Source: Prescottella agglutinans | GTDB lineage: Bacteria; Actinomycetota; Actinomycetes; Mycobacteriales; Mycobacteriaceae | Direction: 5' to 3' | Length of the DNA: 64,000 nucleotides | Assembly (NCBI RefSeq): GCF_004011865.1 | Contig: NZ_RKLP01000006.1 | Coordinates: forward strand, 62,001 to 126,000 | Shown here: positions 35,860 to 44,268 of the stretch, piece by piece | How the letters are laid out: each line of letters starts with the position of its first letter | How positions within the stretch are numbered: position 1 is the first letter of the stretch | The notes under the pieces: generated by a model | Told to the model about the DNA's origin: nothing | Seen by the model: only the letters and a program-made list of their open reading frames with translations | Database searches by the model: none | Position numbers and translations under genes: made by a program

Positions 35860-36597
35860 GTGGGCAGGCATGCGGCAGAACGACCGTCGGGTCGCAGTGG
35901 TTCGATCCTGATGATCGTGACGGCGTTGGTGCTGCTCACCGGTGGTGGTCTTCTGGTCTATCGGGGAGTGCAGCCGGCGCCGGCCGCGTCGGCGCCGGTG
36001 CCGGAGTCGACGTTCGACCTGTCGCCGGACGGGGTGGGTGATCCGGTGGTGGGCCCGGTGCCGTTGCTCGGCGGCGGCGGCAAGGCGCGCAAACCGGGTC
36101 CGGCGGCGGCGGATCCGGCGGAGCGGGCACAGATCCCGTTCGGGCCGTTGCCGGACGATCATCTGGTGATCCCGGCGATCGGAGTGCAGACGGCGTTGGA
36201 CCCGTTGGGTCTGGCGGGGGACGGGAGTCTGCTGCTGCCGCGTGACGTGGCGCAGGTGACGTATTGGACGGGGTCGGCGCCGATCGATGCGCCCGACGGC
36301 GGGACTCTGGTCGCCGGTCATGTGGACAACGCGAATCAGGGCGAGGGTGCGCTGTATTGGATGCACACGTTGTATCCGGGCGATGCGGTATATCTGACGA
36401 GGGACGGCGTGGTCACCAGGTGGAAGATCACGCGGATGGAGCGGTTCGTGAAGCAGGCGTTGCCGGAGTGGGCGTTCCAGGGTGCGGGTGGTCCTCGTGA
36501 ACTGCACCTGGTGACGTGCGGCGGCGAGATCGTCAAGGACGCGCAGGGGCGCGGGACCTATCTCGAGAACGTGGTGGTCACCGCGGTCCCGTTCTGA
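35860..36597 (+). CDS. Class F sortase
   Basis: A 245-residue transpeptidase anchored by an N-terminal helix (about 17-36, ILMIVTALVLLTGGGLLVYR). The catalytic set of the sortase fold is visible: His154 (AGHVD), Cys220 (LVTCGG) and Arg231 (GRGTY). The LVIPAIGVQTALDPLGL start and the LENVVVTAVPF end fit actinobacterial class F enzymes, which join sorted proteins to the wall. The GTG at 35860 follows CGGAGG. It lies directly behind a surface protein with a sorting-like C terminus, the probable substrate. Its 3' end overlaps the convergent treZ gene by 20 bases. Confidence 0.9.
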   Translation: MGRHAAERPSGRSGSILMIVTALVLLTGGGLLVYRGVQPAPAASAPVPESTFDLSPDGVGDPVVGPVPLLGGGGKARKPGPAAADPAERAQIPFGPLPDDHLVIPAIGVQTALDPLGLAGDGSLLLPRDVAQVTYWTGSAPIDAPDGGTLVAGHVDNANQGEGALYWMHTLYPGDAVYLTRDGVVTRWKITRMERFVKQALPEWAFQGAGGPRELHLVTCGGEIVKDAQGRGTYLENVVVTAVPF

Positions 36598-38335
36598 CCG
36601 CGTGCGGCAGGGCCTCGAGCACCGCGAAGGAGTGGCCCGGAACCACGACCGCGGATGCGGTCTCGTCGATCTCCGGCGCGTCCCACCACAACAGCGGGAC
36701 GCCGCCGACCGGCACGGTCACCGGTGTGCTCCCGAGATTGCATGCGATCCGGAGATTTCCGCGGACCACGGCGATCCACCGCTCGTCCTCGTCGTACTCG
36801 ATGCCGAGGTGTTCGAGCCACGGGTCGGTGAGGTCCGGGCGCGCGTGGCGCAACGCGATCAGGTCGCGGTAGCAGGCGAGCAGTCGCGAGTGCGGTTCGA
36901 CGTTGCGCTCGTGCCAGTCGAGTTTCGAGCGCAGGAACGTCCGTTCGTCCTGCGGGTCCGGGATGTCGTCGGTGTCCCAGCCGTGCTCGGCGAACTCCCG
37001 CCGCCGGCCCTCCGCCGTCGCCCTGCCCAGTTCGGGTTCCGGGTGAGACGTGAAGTACTGGAAGGGTGTTCGCGCGCCCCATTCCTCACCCATGAAGAGC
37101 ATCGGCGTGTACGGCGAGCACAGCACCAGGGCGGCCTTGACCGCGAGTTGACCGTCGGTGAGGTAGCTGCTCGGACGGTCGCCGGTGGCGCGGTTGCCGA
37201 TCTGGTCGTGGGTGCAGGTGTAGGCAAGCATCGCGTCGGCGGGAATGCGTCGGATGTCGATGGGACGTCCATGGTTTCGTCCGCGGAACGTCGAGTACGT
37301 CCCGTCGTGGAAGTAGCCGTGGGTGAGGGTGTGGGCGAGGGCCTGAAGTGACCCGAAATCGCCGTAGTAGCCCTGGCGTTCCCCGGAGACCGCGGCGTGG
37401 ATCGCGTGATGGACGTCGTCGTCCCACTGCGCGTCCAGTCCGTAACCGCCCGCCGCCCGGGAGGTGATGATCTTCGGATCGTTGAGGTCGCTCTCGGCGA
37501 TCAGGGTGAGCGGCCGACGCAGGTGCGCCGACAGTCGGTGCGTCTCGATCGACAACTCCTCGAGAAGGTGTGTGGCGCTGTGGTCGACGAGGGCGTGCAC
37601 CGCGTCCAGGCGCAACGCGTCGATGTGGAACTCGCGGAACCAGCGCAGCGCGTTGTCGACGATGAACCGGCGCACCTCGCCGCTGCCCGGCCCGGACAGG
37701 TTGATCGTCCGGCCCCACGAGTTCCCGCCCTCCGCGAGATACGGACCGAACCGATCCGCGTAGTTGCCGGACGGCCCGAAGTGGTTGTAGACGACGTCCA
37801 GCGCCACCGCGAGCCCGCGGCGATGGCAGGCGTCGACGAAGCGCTGCAGGCCGTCGGGTCCGCCGTAGGGTTCGTGGACCGCGGACCAGAGCACACCGTC
37901 GTAACCCCAGTTGCGGGTGCCGTTGAATGCGGCGATCGGCATCAACTCGACGAAGCCGACGCCGAGGTCGACGAGGTGATCGAGGCGCTCGATCGCGGCG
38001 TCGAATGTGCCCTCCGGGGTGAACGTCCCGACGTGGAGTTCGTAGACGACGGCGCCCGCGAGCTGCCGGCCCGTCCAGGAGCCGTCCGTCCAGCCGGCGG
38101 GATCGAGCGCGTGCAGTTGCGACGGCAGGTGGACGCCCTCGGGCTGCCGCGGGGACCGGGGATCGGGGAGCGCGGCGTCCGTGTCGTCGAGCACGAACCC
38201 GTATCGGCTCGCCGGTCCCGCGTCGACCTCCGCCCGCCACCAACCGTCCGCGGAGCGGGTCATCGTGTGATCGGTCCCGTCGACGCGAACGCGGACCGAA
38301 CGGGGGATCGGGGCCCAGACCTCGAAGGTGTGCAC
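36578..38335 (-). CDS. treZ: Maltooligosyltrehalose trehalohydrolase
   Basis: Releases trehalose from maltooligosyltrehalose, the last step of the TreY-TreZ route. The 585-residue GH13 enzyme starts with a beta-sandwich domain (FEVWAPIPRSVRVRVDG), then the TIM barrel: VYELHVGTFTPEGTF (about 95), DVVYNHFGPSGNY (about 180), nucleophile Asp in LRLDAVHAL (about 235) and acid Glu in LIAESDLNDP (about 270). GTG start at 38335. Its partners treY and treX lie about 20 kb away on the same strand, whereas they are adjacent in mycobacteria. The 3' end overlaps the sortase gene. Confidence 0.96.
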   Translation of the reverse strand: MHTFEVWAPIPRSVRVRVDGTDHTMTRSADGWWRAEVDAGPASRYGFVLDDTDAALPDPRSPRQPEGVHLPSQLHALDPAGWTDGSWTGRQLAGAVVYELHVGTFTPEGTFDAAIERLDHLVDLGVGFVELMPIAAFNGTRNWGYDGVLWSAVHEPYGGPDGLQRFVDACHRRGLAVALDVVYNHFGPSGNYADRFGPYLAEGGNSWGRTINLSGPGSGEVRRFIVDNALRWFREFHIDALRLDAVHALVDHSATHLLEELSIETHRLSAHLRRPLTLIAESDLNDPKIITSRAAGGYGLDAQWDDDVHHAIHAAVSGERQGYYGDFGSLQALAHTLTHGYFHDGTYSTFRGRNHGRPIDIRRIPADAMLAYTCTHDQIGNRATGDRPSSYLTDGQLAVKAALVLCSPYTPMLFMGEEWGARTPFQYFTSHPEPELGRATAEGRRREFAEHGWDTDDIPDPQDERTFLRSKLDWHERNVEPHSRLLACYRDLIALRHARPDLTDPWLEHLGIEYDEDERWIAVVRGNLRIACNLGSTPVTVPVGGVPLLWWDAPEIDETASAVVVPGHSFAVLEALPHAVRTGPR

Positions 38336-38380
38336 GTGATCAGGATGCCCCGATCACGTGCACACCGCAGCCGACTGCCG

Positions 38381-39193
38381 TCAGCGGATGAGGGTGCCCA
38401 GGTCGACCGGCAGCTGGATGCCGGTGACGTGCCGGGCCTCGTCCGACGCCAGCCAGGCGACGGCGTTGGCGATGTCCTCGGGCTGGCTGATCTGGTCGGG
38501 CAGGCTGCCCATGAAGATCGGGGCCAGGGTGGTGGCGTACTCCTGGACCAGGGCGTGCATGTCGTTGACCTGCATGCCCGTCTCGACGCCGTTGGGGTGG
38601 ACTGTGTTGACCCGGATGTTGTGTGCGCCGAGTTCGACGGCGAGGGTCTTCGCGAGTCCGGTGACGCCGTGCTTGCTGGCGACGTAGTGGCCGAGGAACG
38701 GCAGGCCCCGCAGGCCCGCGACGGAGCTGGTGATGACGATCGCGCCGCCCTCGCCCTGCTCGATGAGGTGCGGGATCGCGGCCTTGCAGGTGTAGAACAC
38801 GCCGGTGAGGTTGACGTCGAGCGTCTCCTGCCACTGTTCGGGCGTGATCTCCCACGACATGGCGCCCGAGCAGATCCCGGCGTTGGCGACCACCACGTCG
38901 AGCCGGCCGAGTGCGGCGATGCCCGCCGAGAGGGCGTCGGACACCGCGGCGAAGTCACGGACGTCGGCCTTGGTGGCGACGATCTTGCGGCCCAGGCCCT
39001 CGACGAGCGCGACGGTCTCGGCGAGGTCCGCCTCGGTGGCGCCGTCGTAGGCGGTCGACGTGAAGTCGGCGCAGGCGTCGATGGCGATGATGTCGGCGCC
39101 CTCGGCCGCCAGCCGCACCGCCTCGGCCCGGCCCTGCCCGCGCGCCGCTCCGGTGATGAATGCGACCTTGCCGACGAAACGGTTCGCGCTCAT
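38381..39193 (-). CDS. Mycofactocin-type SDR oxidoreductase
   Basis: A 270-residue short-chain dehydrogenase. The Rossmann motif ITGAARGQGRAEA (about 13-25) with the RGQGR variant, the longer stretch after the second strand (IDACADFTSTAYDG), NAGIC, the catalytic Ser in TSSV and YVASKHG place it in the mycofactocin-coupled SDR group, whose nicotinamide is held tightly and re-oxidised by mycofactocin. Substrate is an unknown alcohol or ketone. ATG at 39193 follows GGAGGCAGAACCC. It is divergent from a methyltransferase gene and 45 bases before treZ, marking one edge of the block that separates treZ from treXY. Confidence 0.85.
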   Translation of the reverse strand: MSANRFVGKVAFITGAARGQGRAEAVRLAAEGADIIAIDACADFTSTAYDGATEADLAETVALVEGLGRKIVATKADVRDFAAVSDALSAGIAALGRLDVVVANAGICSGAMSWEITPEQWQETLDVNLTGVFYTCKAAIPHLIEQGEGGAIVITSSVAGLRGLPFLGHYVASKHGVTGLAKTLAVELGAHNIRVNTVHPNGVETGMQVNDMHALVQEYATTLAPIFMGSLPDQISQPEDIANAVAWLASDEARHVTGIQLPVDLGTLIR

Positions 39194-39314
39194 GGGTTCT
39201 GCCTCCAGTCTCCGACGATCGTGTGATCCGGACCATAGGGAGCGGTGACGGCCGAGGGACGTGCGGTCCCGGTCACCGGGAGGACAATCGACGGTGGGCT
39301 GAGGAGGTACTGCC

Positions 39315-40160
39315 ATGAATCAACCTCGCGGGGTGGGGGCGACGGCAGTGTTCGTCGCGGCGGCGCGCGCACTGGAGACGGCGCGTGACGACCGATTGGT
39401 CGACGATCCGTGGGCGGGCGAGTTCGTCCGCCACTCGGGTTGGCATCCACCCACCGAAGAGATGGACAGCGGAAGCCTCGAGGAACTGACCACCTGGGTG
39501 GCGGCGCGGACGAGATTCCTCGACGACTTCGTGCTGGACGCGGTGGCGTCCGGTTGCGGGCAAGTGGTTCTGCTCGGCGCCGGCCTGGACACGCGCGCGT
39601 TCCGCTTGCGGTGGCCCGGGCCGGTGACCGTCTACGAACTCGACACCGCCGACATGGTCGCGTTCAAGACCGAGGTCCTCGGTGCCGCCGCGCCCGAGGC
39701 GGCCACCCGTGCGGTGGTGCCGATCGACCTCCGCGAGGACTGGCCGGCGGCCCTCCGCGATGCCGGCTTCCTGCCGGACGTCCCGACGGCGTGGATTCTC
39801 GAAGGACTGCTGATGTACCTCCCGGACGACGCGGTCGACGCGCTGATGACCCGTGTCGGCGAACTGTCCGCGCCCGGCAGTGCGATCGGTGCGACGATCA
39901 CCAATGTCGACGTCGCGGCCGCGATCAGCGACGCGCCGCTGTTCCACGCCAGCCCGATCAATCGGGAGGAATGGCTGGCGATGCTGCACTCGAACGGTCC
40001 CGACGATCCGGTGGCCTGGTTCGACTCCTACGGTTGGCGCGCCACCGCGGTCCCGATCGACGAACTCGCCGAGCGGTACGGACGCGCGCTGCCCGAACGG
40101 TCGGCGCTGTGGCAGTTGCGGCCGGGACATCGATGGTTGGTGTCGGCCGTGAGGAAGTGA
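39315..40160 (+). CDS. SAM-dependent methyltransferase, LCM-like family
   Basis: A 281-residue class I methyltransferase of the leucine-carboxyl-methyltransferase-like group (TIGR00027 type) that is multiplied in mycobacteria and relatives. Marks are ARTRFLDDFV, the SAM-binding LLGAGLDTRAFRL (about 91-103), VYELDTADMV and the acidic WILEGLLMYLP (about 160-170). The methylated substrate is unknown. The ATG at 39315 follows GAGGAGGTACTGCC, a strong ribosome site. Divergent from the SDR gene with a 120-base shared promoter region. Confidence 0.9.
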   Translation: MNQPRGVGATAVFVAAARALETARDDRLVDDPWAGEFVRHSGWHPPTEEMDSGSLEELTTWVAARTRFLDDFVLDAVASGCGQVVLLGAGLDTRAFRLRWPGPVTVYELDTADMVAFKTEVLGAAAPEAATRAVVPIDLREDWPAALRDAGFLPDVPTAWILEGLLMYLPDDAVDALMTRVGELSAPGSAIGATITNVDVAAAISDAPLFHASPINREEWLAMLHSNGPDDPVAWFDSYGWRATAVPIDELAERYGRALPERSALWQLRPGHRWLVSAVRK

Positions 40161-40193
40161 GATGGCGGGGCGTACGAACACGCGAACTGTCCG

Positions 40194-40475
40194 CTAGCGC
40201 GCGTTGTTCAACAGACGTTCGCGGACCGGGATTGCAATGGTGGCGAGGATGACCGGCACCGCGACCACCGTCAACACGATGCTCCACACGGTGTTGTCGT
40301 CCGATGTCCATATGCCCACCACAGTGAGTGTGAGACCGCCCGCCGAGATGAGCGCCCATACGGATCTGGGGACACGAGTCCGCAGAGGACGGGTACTGAC
40401 GACCGCGCCGAGCACGACGAGGGCGAAGCCGACGTAGATGAGTACGTTCACGGACGCAATCGTGAACCATGGCAC
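40194..40475 (-). CDS. Small membrane protein, function unknown
   Basis: A 93-residue protein with three predicted helices (about 7-27, VNVLIYVGFALVVLGAVVST; 40-56; and 62-84, VWSIVLTVVAVPVILATIAI) and a basic end. GTG start at 40475 with no strong ribosome site. Divergent from the DUF2867 gene by 60 bases. No family recognised. Confidence 0.6.
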   Translation of the reverse strand: MPWFTIASVNVLIYVGFALVVLGAVVSTRPLRTRVPRSVWALISAGGLTLTVVGIWTSDDNTVWSIVLTVVAVPVILATIAIPVRERLLNNAR

Positions 40476-40535
40476 CGACAGGCCATCCGGGCTCGGGAGT
40501 CGGCAGCCTCTGCGGGATCGCGGGAAGATGGCGTC

Positions 40536-40994
40536 ATGCCGCGTCCCGCGTTCTGGTCCCTCGCCCTCGACGACATTCCCCGCCCGGACTATGTCGACGT
40601 CATCGCCGCGCCGCTACCGCCCGGTGCCACCGACGATCCACGGGTCTGGGCCGAGGCGGTGTTCGCCGTCGGCTCGACCCCGGTCTGGATCCGCCTGGCC
40701 TTTGCGTTGCGGCAGTTGCTGGTTCCGCTGATCGGTGTGCCCCGCGGTGGCCGCGATGTCTTCGCCGTCTCACGCGTGCAGGACGGTGAGGCGTTGATCT
40801 CCGTGGACGACCGACACCTCGACTTCCGGGCGGGCGTAGCGGTCGACACCGAGGCTCGACTCGTCCGCCTGACGACGGTCGTGCGGCTGAAGGGCTGGCG
40901 CGGACGCGTCTACTTCGCGCCCGTCAGCGCGGTCCACCCGGTGGTCGTTCGTTCGATGCTGCGCCGGGCGTGCACCCGACTGGGCGAAGGGTGA
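40536..40994 (+). CDS. DUF2867 family protein
   Basis: A 152-residue protein matching the DUF2867 pattern: PDYVDVIAAPLPPGATDDPR near the N terminus, the central VWIRLAFALRQLLVPLIGV, and a beta-rich end with RVYFAPVSAVHPVVVRSML. The fold resembles START/polyketide-cyclase-like lipid-binding proteins, but no ligand is known. It is found alone or fused to NAD-binding domains in actinobacteria. No signal peptide. Single gene with about 540 bases of largely empty DNA after it. Confidence 0.78.
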   Translation: MPRPAFWSLALDDIPRPDYVDVIAAPLPPGATDDPRVWAEAVFAVGSTPVWIRLAFALRQLLVPLIGVPRGGRDVFAVSRVQDGEALISVDDRHLDFRAGVAVDTEARLVRLTTVVRLKGWRGRVYFAPVSAVHPVVVRSMLRRACTRLGEG

Positions 40995-41333
40995 CACCGC
41001 ACGAGACCGGTGGGGCGGTAGATGATCTCGGGATCCACCGGGAGAACTTCCGCCGGATGATCCACCGCAAGATGCGACTTGCTCCACCGATGGCGGTTTG
41101 GTGTGCCGGGTGGCGGCAGGCTCCTGTTGCCGCCACCCGGCCTGGGTAGGCATCCGTGTCGGGGTGGGATGCCTACCGTGTCGTCTTGCAACGACCTCCT
41201 GGACGCTATTCCAGCCGGATGGGTCCGCAAAGCCGACGTGCAGCGCAAACGCGATTTCACCCCCGAACTCATCCCAATGGGCGACGCAACCGGAGAATGC
41301 TCTGCGCCTTCGGGACATATGAGACCATCGGGT
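40995..41333. other. Stretch without a convincing gene
   Basis: About 340 bases after the DUF2867 gene. Several overlapping open frames exist on both strands but none has a ribosome site, domain or typical codon use. No hairpin or repeat of note was found. Confidence 0.4.
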
Positions 41334-41471
41334 ATGAACATGCAGTTTTGGGAGGTGTCTGCGCTTCTCCGGCACCTGCGGAACTATCTCGTGAATGCCC
41401 GTCGATTCTTCACGGGGTGGGGTGTCACCGAGATCCCGCGCGCGGAGCGTCCGCGTCCCGAAGACCGCTGA
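41334..41471 (+). CDS. Possible 45-aa helical peptide
   Basis: An ATG at 41334 opens a 45-codon frame starting MNMQFWEVSALLRHLRNYLV and ending in a charged RAERPRPEDR tail. The first 30 residues could form an amphipathic helix (FW, LL, YLV on one face, R/H on the other). No good ribosome site, no family. It may equally be chance or the conserved end of a longer decayed gene, since the same frame is open from 41079. Confidence 0.28.
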   Translation: MNMQFWEVSALLRHLRNYLVNARRFFTGWGVTEIPRAERPRPEDR

Positions 41472-41533
41472 GCCGGCCAGGTTCCGGCCTGTCGACCGAC
41501 TCCTCATCTGTCGACTCTGGCTAGGATGCGCTC

Positions 41534-42454
41534 GTGAAGTTGCGACGGCCTCCGCTGACCACCACCCGACACGCCCGGACTCTGCTCCTCGCTGCGATCA
41601 TCGCTATTCCGACGGCGTCAGGAGTCTCGGCACCGGCATTCGCATCGGTTCCCGTCGCGGGGCCGACGGCGCCGGCGGATCCTGTTGCTCCGGAACGGCA
41701 ATCCGTCAGCGAGCGCTACGCGGCCACCGGCATCCACGGCGTCACATCGGTCGCGGTGCCGGGCTACCAGGTGTTCCATCCCGCCGACATCGCCACCAGC
41801 GGAGACCGCCATCCGGTGGTCACCTTCGGGAACGGAAGCTACGCGACGTACGAGCAGTACGAGGAGTTGCTGCGCCACCTGGCCTCCTGGGGCTTCGTCG
41901 TCGTGGTCGCCGACAGCAGTGTCACCGGCGACGGAACCGAGATCCTGGCGGCCGCACGCTACATCCTGGCGCAGAACGACAACCCGGAGAGCGTCTTTCA
42001 CGATCGCATCGACGTCGCTCACGTCGCCGCCGTCGGACACTCGCAGGGCGCCGGGGGATCGATCAATGCCAGCACCCACTCCGACGGACTGATCACCTCC
42101 ACCGCGGTGCTCGACCTGCCCGATCCCTGGTGGGCCTCCCGGCCCGTCGACGTGATCGACGTGACGCGGCTGACAGGTCCGGTGTTCTACCTGACCGGGG
42201 CCGAGGATCTCGTCTCGACGGCCATTCCGCAGGCCGCCTATCACGCCGTGAGCCCGGGGCCCGCGGCCCGTGGCCGCCTGCTGGGGGTGGGGCACAACTG
42301 GCCCTCCGACGGTGGTGGATTCCGCGGATACCTCACCGCGTGGCTGCGTTTCACCCTCACCGGCGACACCGATGCCGCCCGCGCCTTCGTCGGCCCGGCA
42401 CCGGAACTGCTGGCCGATCCGCGGTGGGACGGGACTGCAGTCAAGGGTTGGTGA
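41534..42454 (+). CDS. Secreted alpha/beta hydrolase (cutinase/PET-hydrolase-like lipase fold)
   Basis: A 306-residue exported hydrolase. Signal peptide (about 14-38, LLLAAIIAIPTASGVSAPAF), then YATYEQYEELLRHLASWGFV, the nucleophile elbow GHSQGAGG (Ser at about 172), Asp in TGAEDLVS (about 225) and His in LGVGHNWPS (about 255), a full Ser-Asp-His triad. The layout resembles actinobacterial polyester hydrolase and dienelactone-hydrolase-like lipases; Gln follows the catalytic Ser where Met is common in PET hydrolases. Substrate unknown. GTG start. The convergent LysR frame, because of its frameshift, runs over the last 214 bases of this gene. Confidence 0.85.
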   Translation: MKLRRPPLTTTRHARTLLLAAIIAIPTASGVSAPAFASVPVAGPTAPADPVAPERQSVSERYAATGIHGVTSVAVPGYQVFHPADIATSGDRHPVVTFGNGSYATYEQYEELLRHLASWGFVVVVADSSVTGDGTEILAAARYILAQNDNPESVFHDRIDVAHVAAVGHSQGAGGSINASTHSDGLITSTAVLDLPDPWWASRPVDVIDVTRLTGPVFYLTGAEDLVSTAIPQAAYHAVSPGPAARGRLLGVGHNWPSDGGGFRGYLTAWLRFTLTGDTDAARAFVGPAPELLADPRWDGTAVKGW

Positions 42455-43494
42455 ATCGACGGTTTCGAGCCGGTGTCGCGGCTGACGAGCCTGCGCGAGC
42501 CGGCACGGGGGTGTTCACCAATCGTGGGTTGTTCTGGGCTGCATGCGCATTCGACAGGTTGACCGGCATCCAACCGGAACGGTTCAGCTGGTCGTGTGGT
42601 CCGCCTGTGAGCGGTTGTCGAGACAGCATTGGACGAAGTCCCTGATGATGGGATTGGTGTCGCTCGCGGGTCCCACACGATGCCGACCTGGCTGGGGCTG
42701 ACACCGGTGACGGGTCGGTAGACAACGCCAGGGTGTGCGTAGAACCGGGCGGTAGCTTCGGGCGCGAGGGCGATGCCGTAGCCGTTGGCAATCGCGTTCA
42801 GCCACTCGTCGGGATTGCGGGCGACGGCACCGATCCGCGTTTCGTGGCCGCCGCGTTCCGCACTTCCCAGCCAGTGATCACGCACCGAGCCGGACTCGGG
42901 TGGACCCGTGACGAACGGCTCGTCCCACAATTCGTGGAATGCGATTCGGTCACGGTCGGCTAGCGGGTGCGAGGCGGGCAGCACTACGCAGCGGGGTTCG
43001 GTGAGTAGGACCTCGACGCGCATGCTCTCTTGGCCGGGGACGGGTAGCCGCAGGAATGCGGCATCGACTTCTCCGTCGGCAAGTCCGGCGGTCGGGTCGG
43101 ACCATGCGGTTTTCCGCAGGTCGACGCGCCAGCCTGGCCTGCGGCGAGCGAACTCGGCGACGATTCGCTGCGTGGACTCGTTGGCCCCGGTTGCGACGAA
43201 CCCGATCCGCAACACCTGTGCCGCATTGCCGGCTGCGCGTTTGGTTTCGCGCAGTCCTTGGTCCAAATCGGCCAGTATCGCGGGCACGCGATCCGCCAAG
43301 GCTTCGCCGGGTTCGGTGAGGGTCATCCCGGCACGCGAGCGGATGAACAGTTGCACTCCGAGGAGTGCTTCAAGTTGCTTGATCTGCTTGGTCAACGCCG
43401 GTTGAGACACGAAGAGTCGCTGCGCGGCGCGGGTCAGGTTCCCCTCCTCTGCGACGGCCGCGAAGTAGCGCAACAACCGCGTGTCCAGATCCAT
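42241..43494 (-). CDS. LysR-family regulator with a C-terminal frameshift
   Basis: The N-terminal winged helix-turn-helix (MDLDTRLLRYFAAVAEEGNL, then TRAAQRLFVSQPALTKQIKQ) and most of the substrate domain are intact up to VGIVWDPRA at about residue 277. There the frame breaks: as read, the protein continues into a 140-residue Pro/Ser/Arg tail lying antisense to the hydrolase gene. In the neighbouring frame the expected LysR ending appears (NPIIRDFVQCCLDNRSQAD) and stops at 42584, giving about 303 residues, the normal length. A one-base deletion near 42661-42675 explains this. Divergent from a DoxX gene with a dyad between them. The regulator may be impaired, or the base may be a sequencing error. 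Confidence 0.85.
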   Translation of the reverse strand: MDLDTRLLRYFAAVAEEGNLTRAAQRLFVSQPALTKQIKQLEALLGVQLFIRSRAGMTLTEPGEALADRVPAILADLDQGLRETKRAAGNAAQVLRIGFVATGANESTQRIVAEFARRRPGWRVDLRKTAWSDPTAGLADGEVDAAFLRLPVPGQESMRVEVLLTEPRCVVLPASHPLADRDRIAFHELWDEPFVTGPPESGSVRDHWLGSAERGGHETRIGAVARNPDEWLNAIANGYGIALAPEATARFYAHPGVVYRPVTGVSPSQVGIVWDPRATPIPSSGTSSNAVSTTAHRRTTRPAEPFRLDAGQPVECACSPEQPTIGEHPRAGSRRLVSRDTGSKPSIHQPLTAVPSHRGSASSSGAGPTKARAASVSPVRVKRSHAVRYPRNPPPSEGQLCPTPSRRPRAAGPGLTA

Positions 43495-43515
43495 GCCCCC
43501 AGGCTATGGAAACAG

Positions 43516-43533
43516 GTATTGGACCAGCAATAC
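43516..43533. promoter_or_regulatory. Dyad gtattg-N6-caatac between lysR and doxX
   Basis: Perfect 6-base inverted arms at 43516-43521 and 43528-43533, placed 22 bases before the LysR start and 51 before the DoxX start. Position and form fit a LysR-type recognition site controlling both genes. Confidence 0.55.
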
Positions 43534-43584
43534 GCGACCGATCAAAGTCGAAAGCAGAGCCGGTTTTCGATCCTTGGAGGGTTC

Positions 43585-43935
43585 ATGTTCGCTCTCTACC
43601 TCGCTGTCACTTTCCTGAGTGTGATCGCCAACAGCTACGCGGCGATCCTGGATTTCATGCAGACCGAGCAGACTGTCACCAACGCGATCACGGTGGGCGC
43701 CTCGCGGTCGTGGGTGGTCCCGCTGGGTGCTCTCAAGGCGGCTGGAGCAGCTGGTCTCCTCGTGGGCATCGCGATACCACTCATCGGGGTCGCCGCCGCG
43801 GTCGGCCTCGTTGCGTTCTTCGCCTGCGCGATTGGTGCTCACGTCCGGGTGGGGTGGTTTTCGACGATCCCCTTCCCGGCGATATTTCTCGTCCTGGCCG
43901 CGGGAACACTCGCACTGCGATTGGCGACAACCTGA
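43585..43935 (+). CDS. DoxX-family membrane protein
   Basis: A 116-residue, four-helix membrane protein of the DoxX/DoxX-like group: FALYLAVTFLSVIANSYAAI, WVVPLGALKAAGAAGLLVGI (the Lys-Gly motif between helices 2 and 3), and two further helices. Relatives are tied to thiol or thiosulfate oxidation or oxidative-stress protection, but most are uncharacterised. ATG follows TTGGAGGGTTC. Divergent from the frameshifted LysR gene, which is its probable regulator. Confidence 0.85.
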   Translation: MFALYLAVTFLSVIANSYAAILDFMQTEQTVTNAITVGASRSWVVPLGALKAAGAAGLLVGIAIPLIGVAAAVGLVAFFACAIGAHVRVGWFSTIPFPAIFLVLAAGTLALRLATT

Positions 43936-44268
43936 TGAGGTTGGGGCGCGTCGCCCGCGGGTCCAGCTGAAGCCGATCCGGCGGGCCGGGATGATCTTCG
44001 TGCCGCTGTCGCGGTGACCGGGTGGGGTGCAGGAGTTCGACACGTCCGCCCCGCACTGGCTCGGAAGCGTCGACGGCGCTGCGGCCGACTGCTCGTCCTG
44101 TTCGGCGTGCACGGGGTGCGTGCCAATGCGGGTGCCGCCCCTCCTCGGTAGGGTCTGGATTCGGCACGCCGCCTCAGCGTGGTGCACGGACCGTCCGCCC
44201 ACAGCAGCGCCACGCATATGGGGATCTCCCCGACCGTCTGCGCGGACCGTGAACCGGAAGTGGTGTTT
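43936..44268. other. Stretch without a convincing gene
   Basis: About 330 bases between the DoxX and sigma-factor genes. Open frames on both strands lack coding character. It should contain the sigma-gene promoter. Short dyads occur but none stands out. Confidence 0.4.

Noticed and set aside
34893-35939. A minus-strand Pro/Ser/Glu repeat protein opposite the pentapeptide tract
   Set aside because: It is the antisense reading of the repeat; no start signal, and the plus-strand protein has signal peptide, domains and anchor.
42241-42583. The 140-residue C-terminal tail of the LysR frame as a real extra domain
   Set aside because: It lies antisense to the hydrolase gene, is low-complexity, and the adjacent frame supplies the normal LysR ending.
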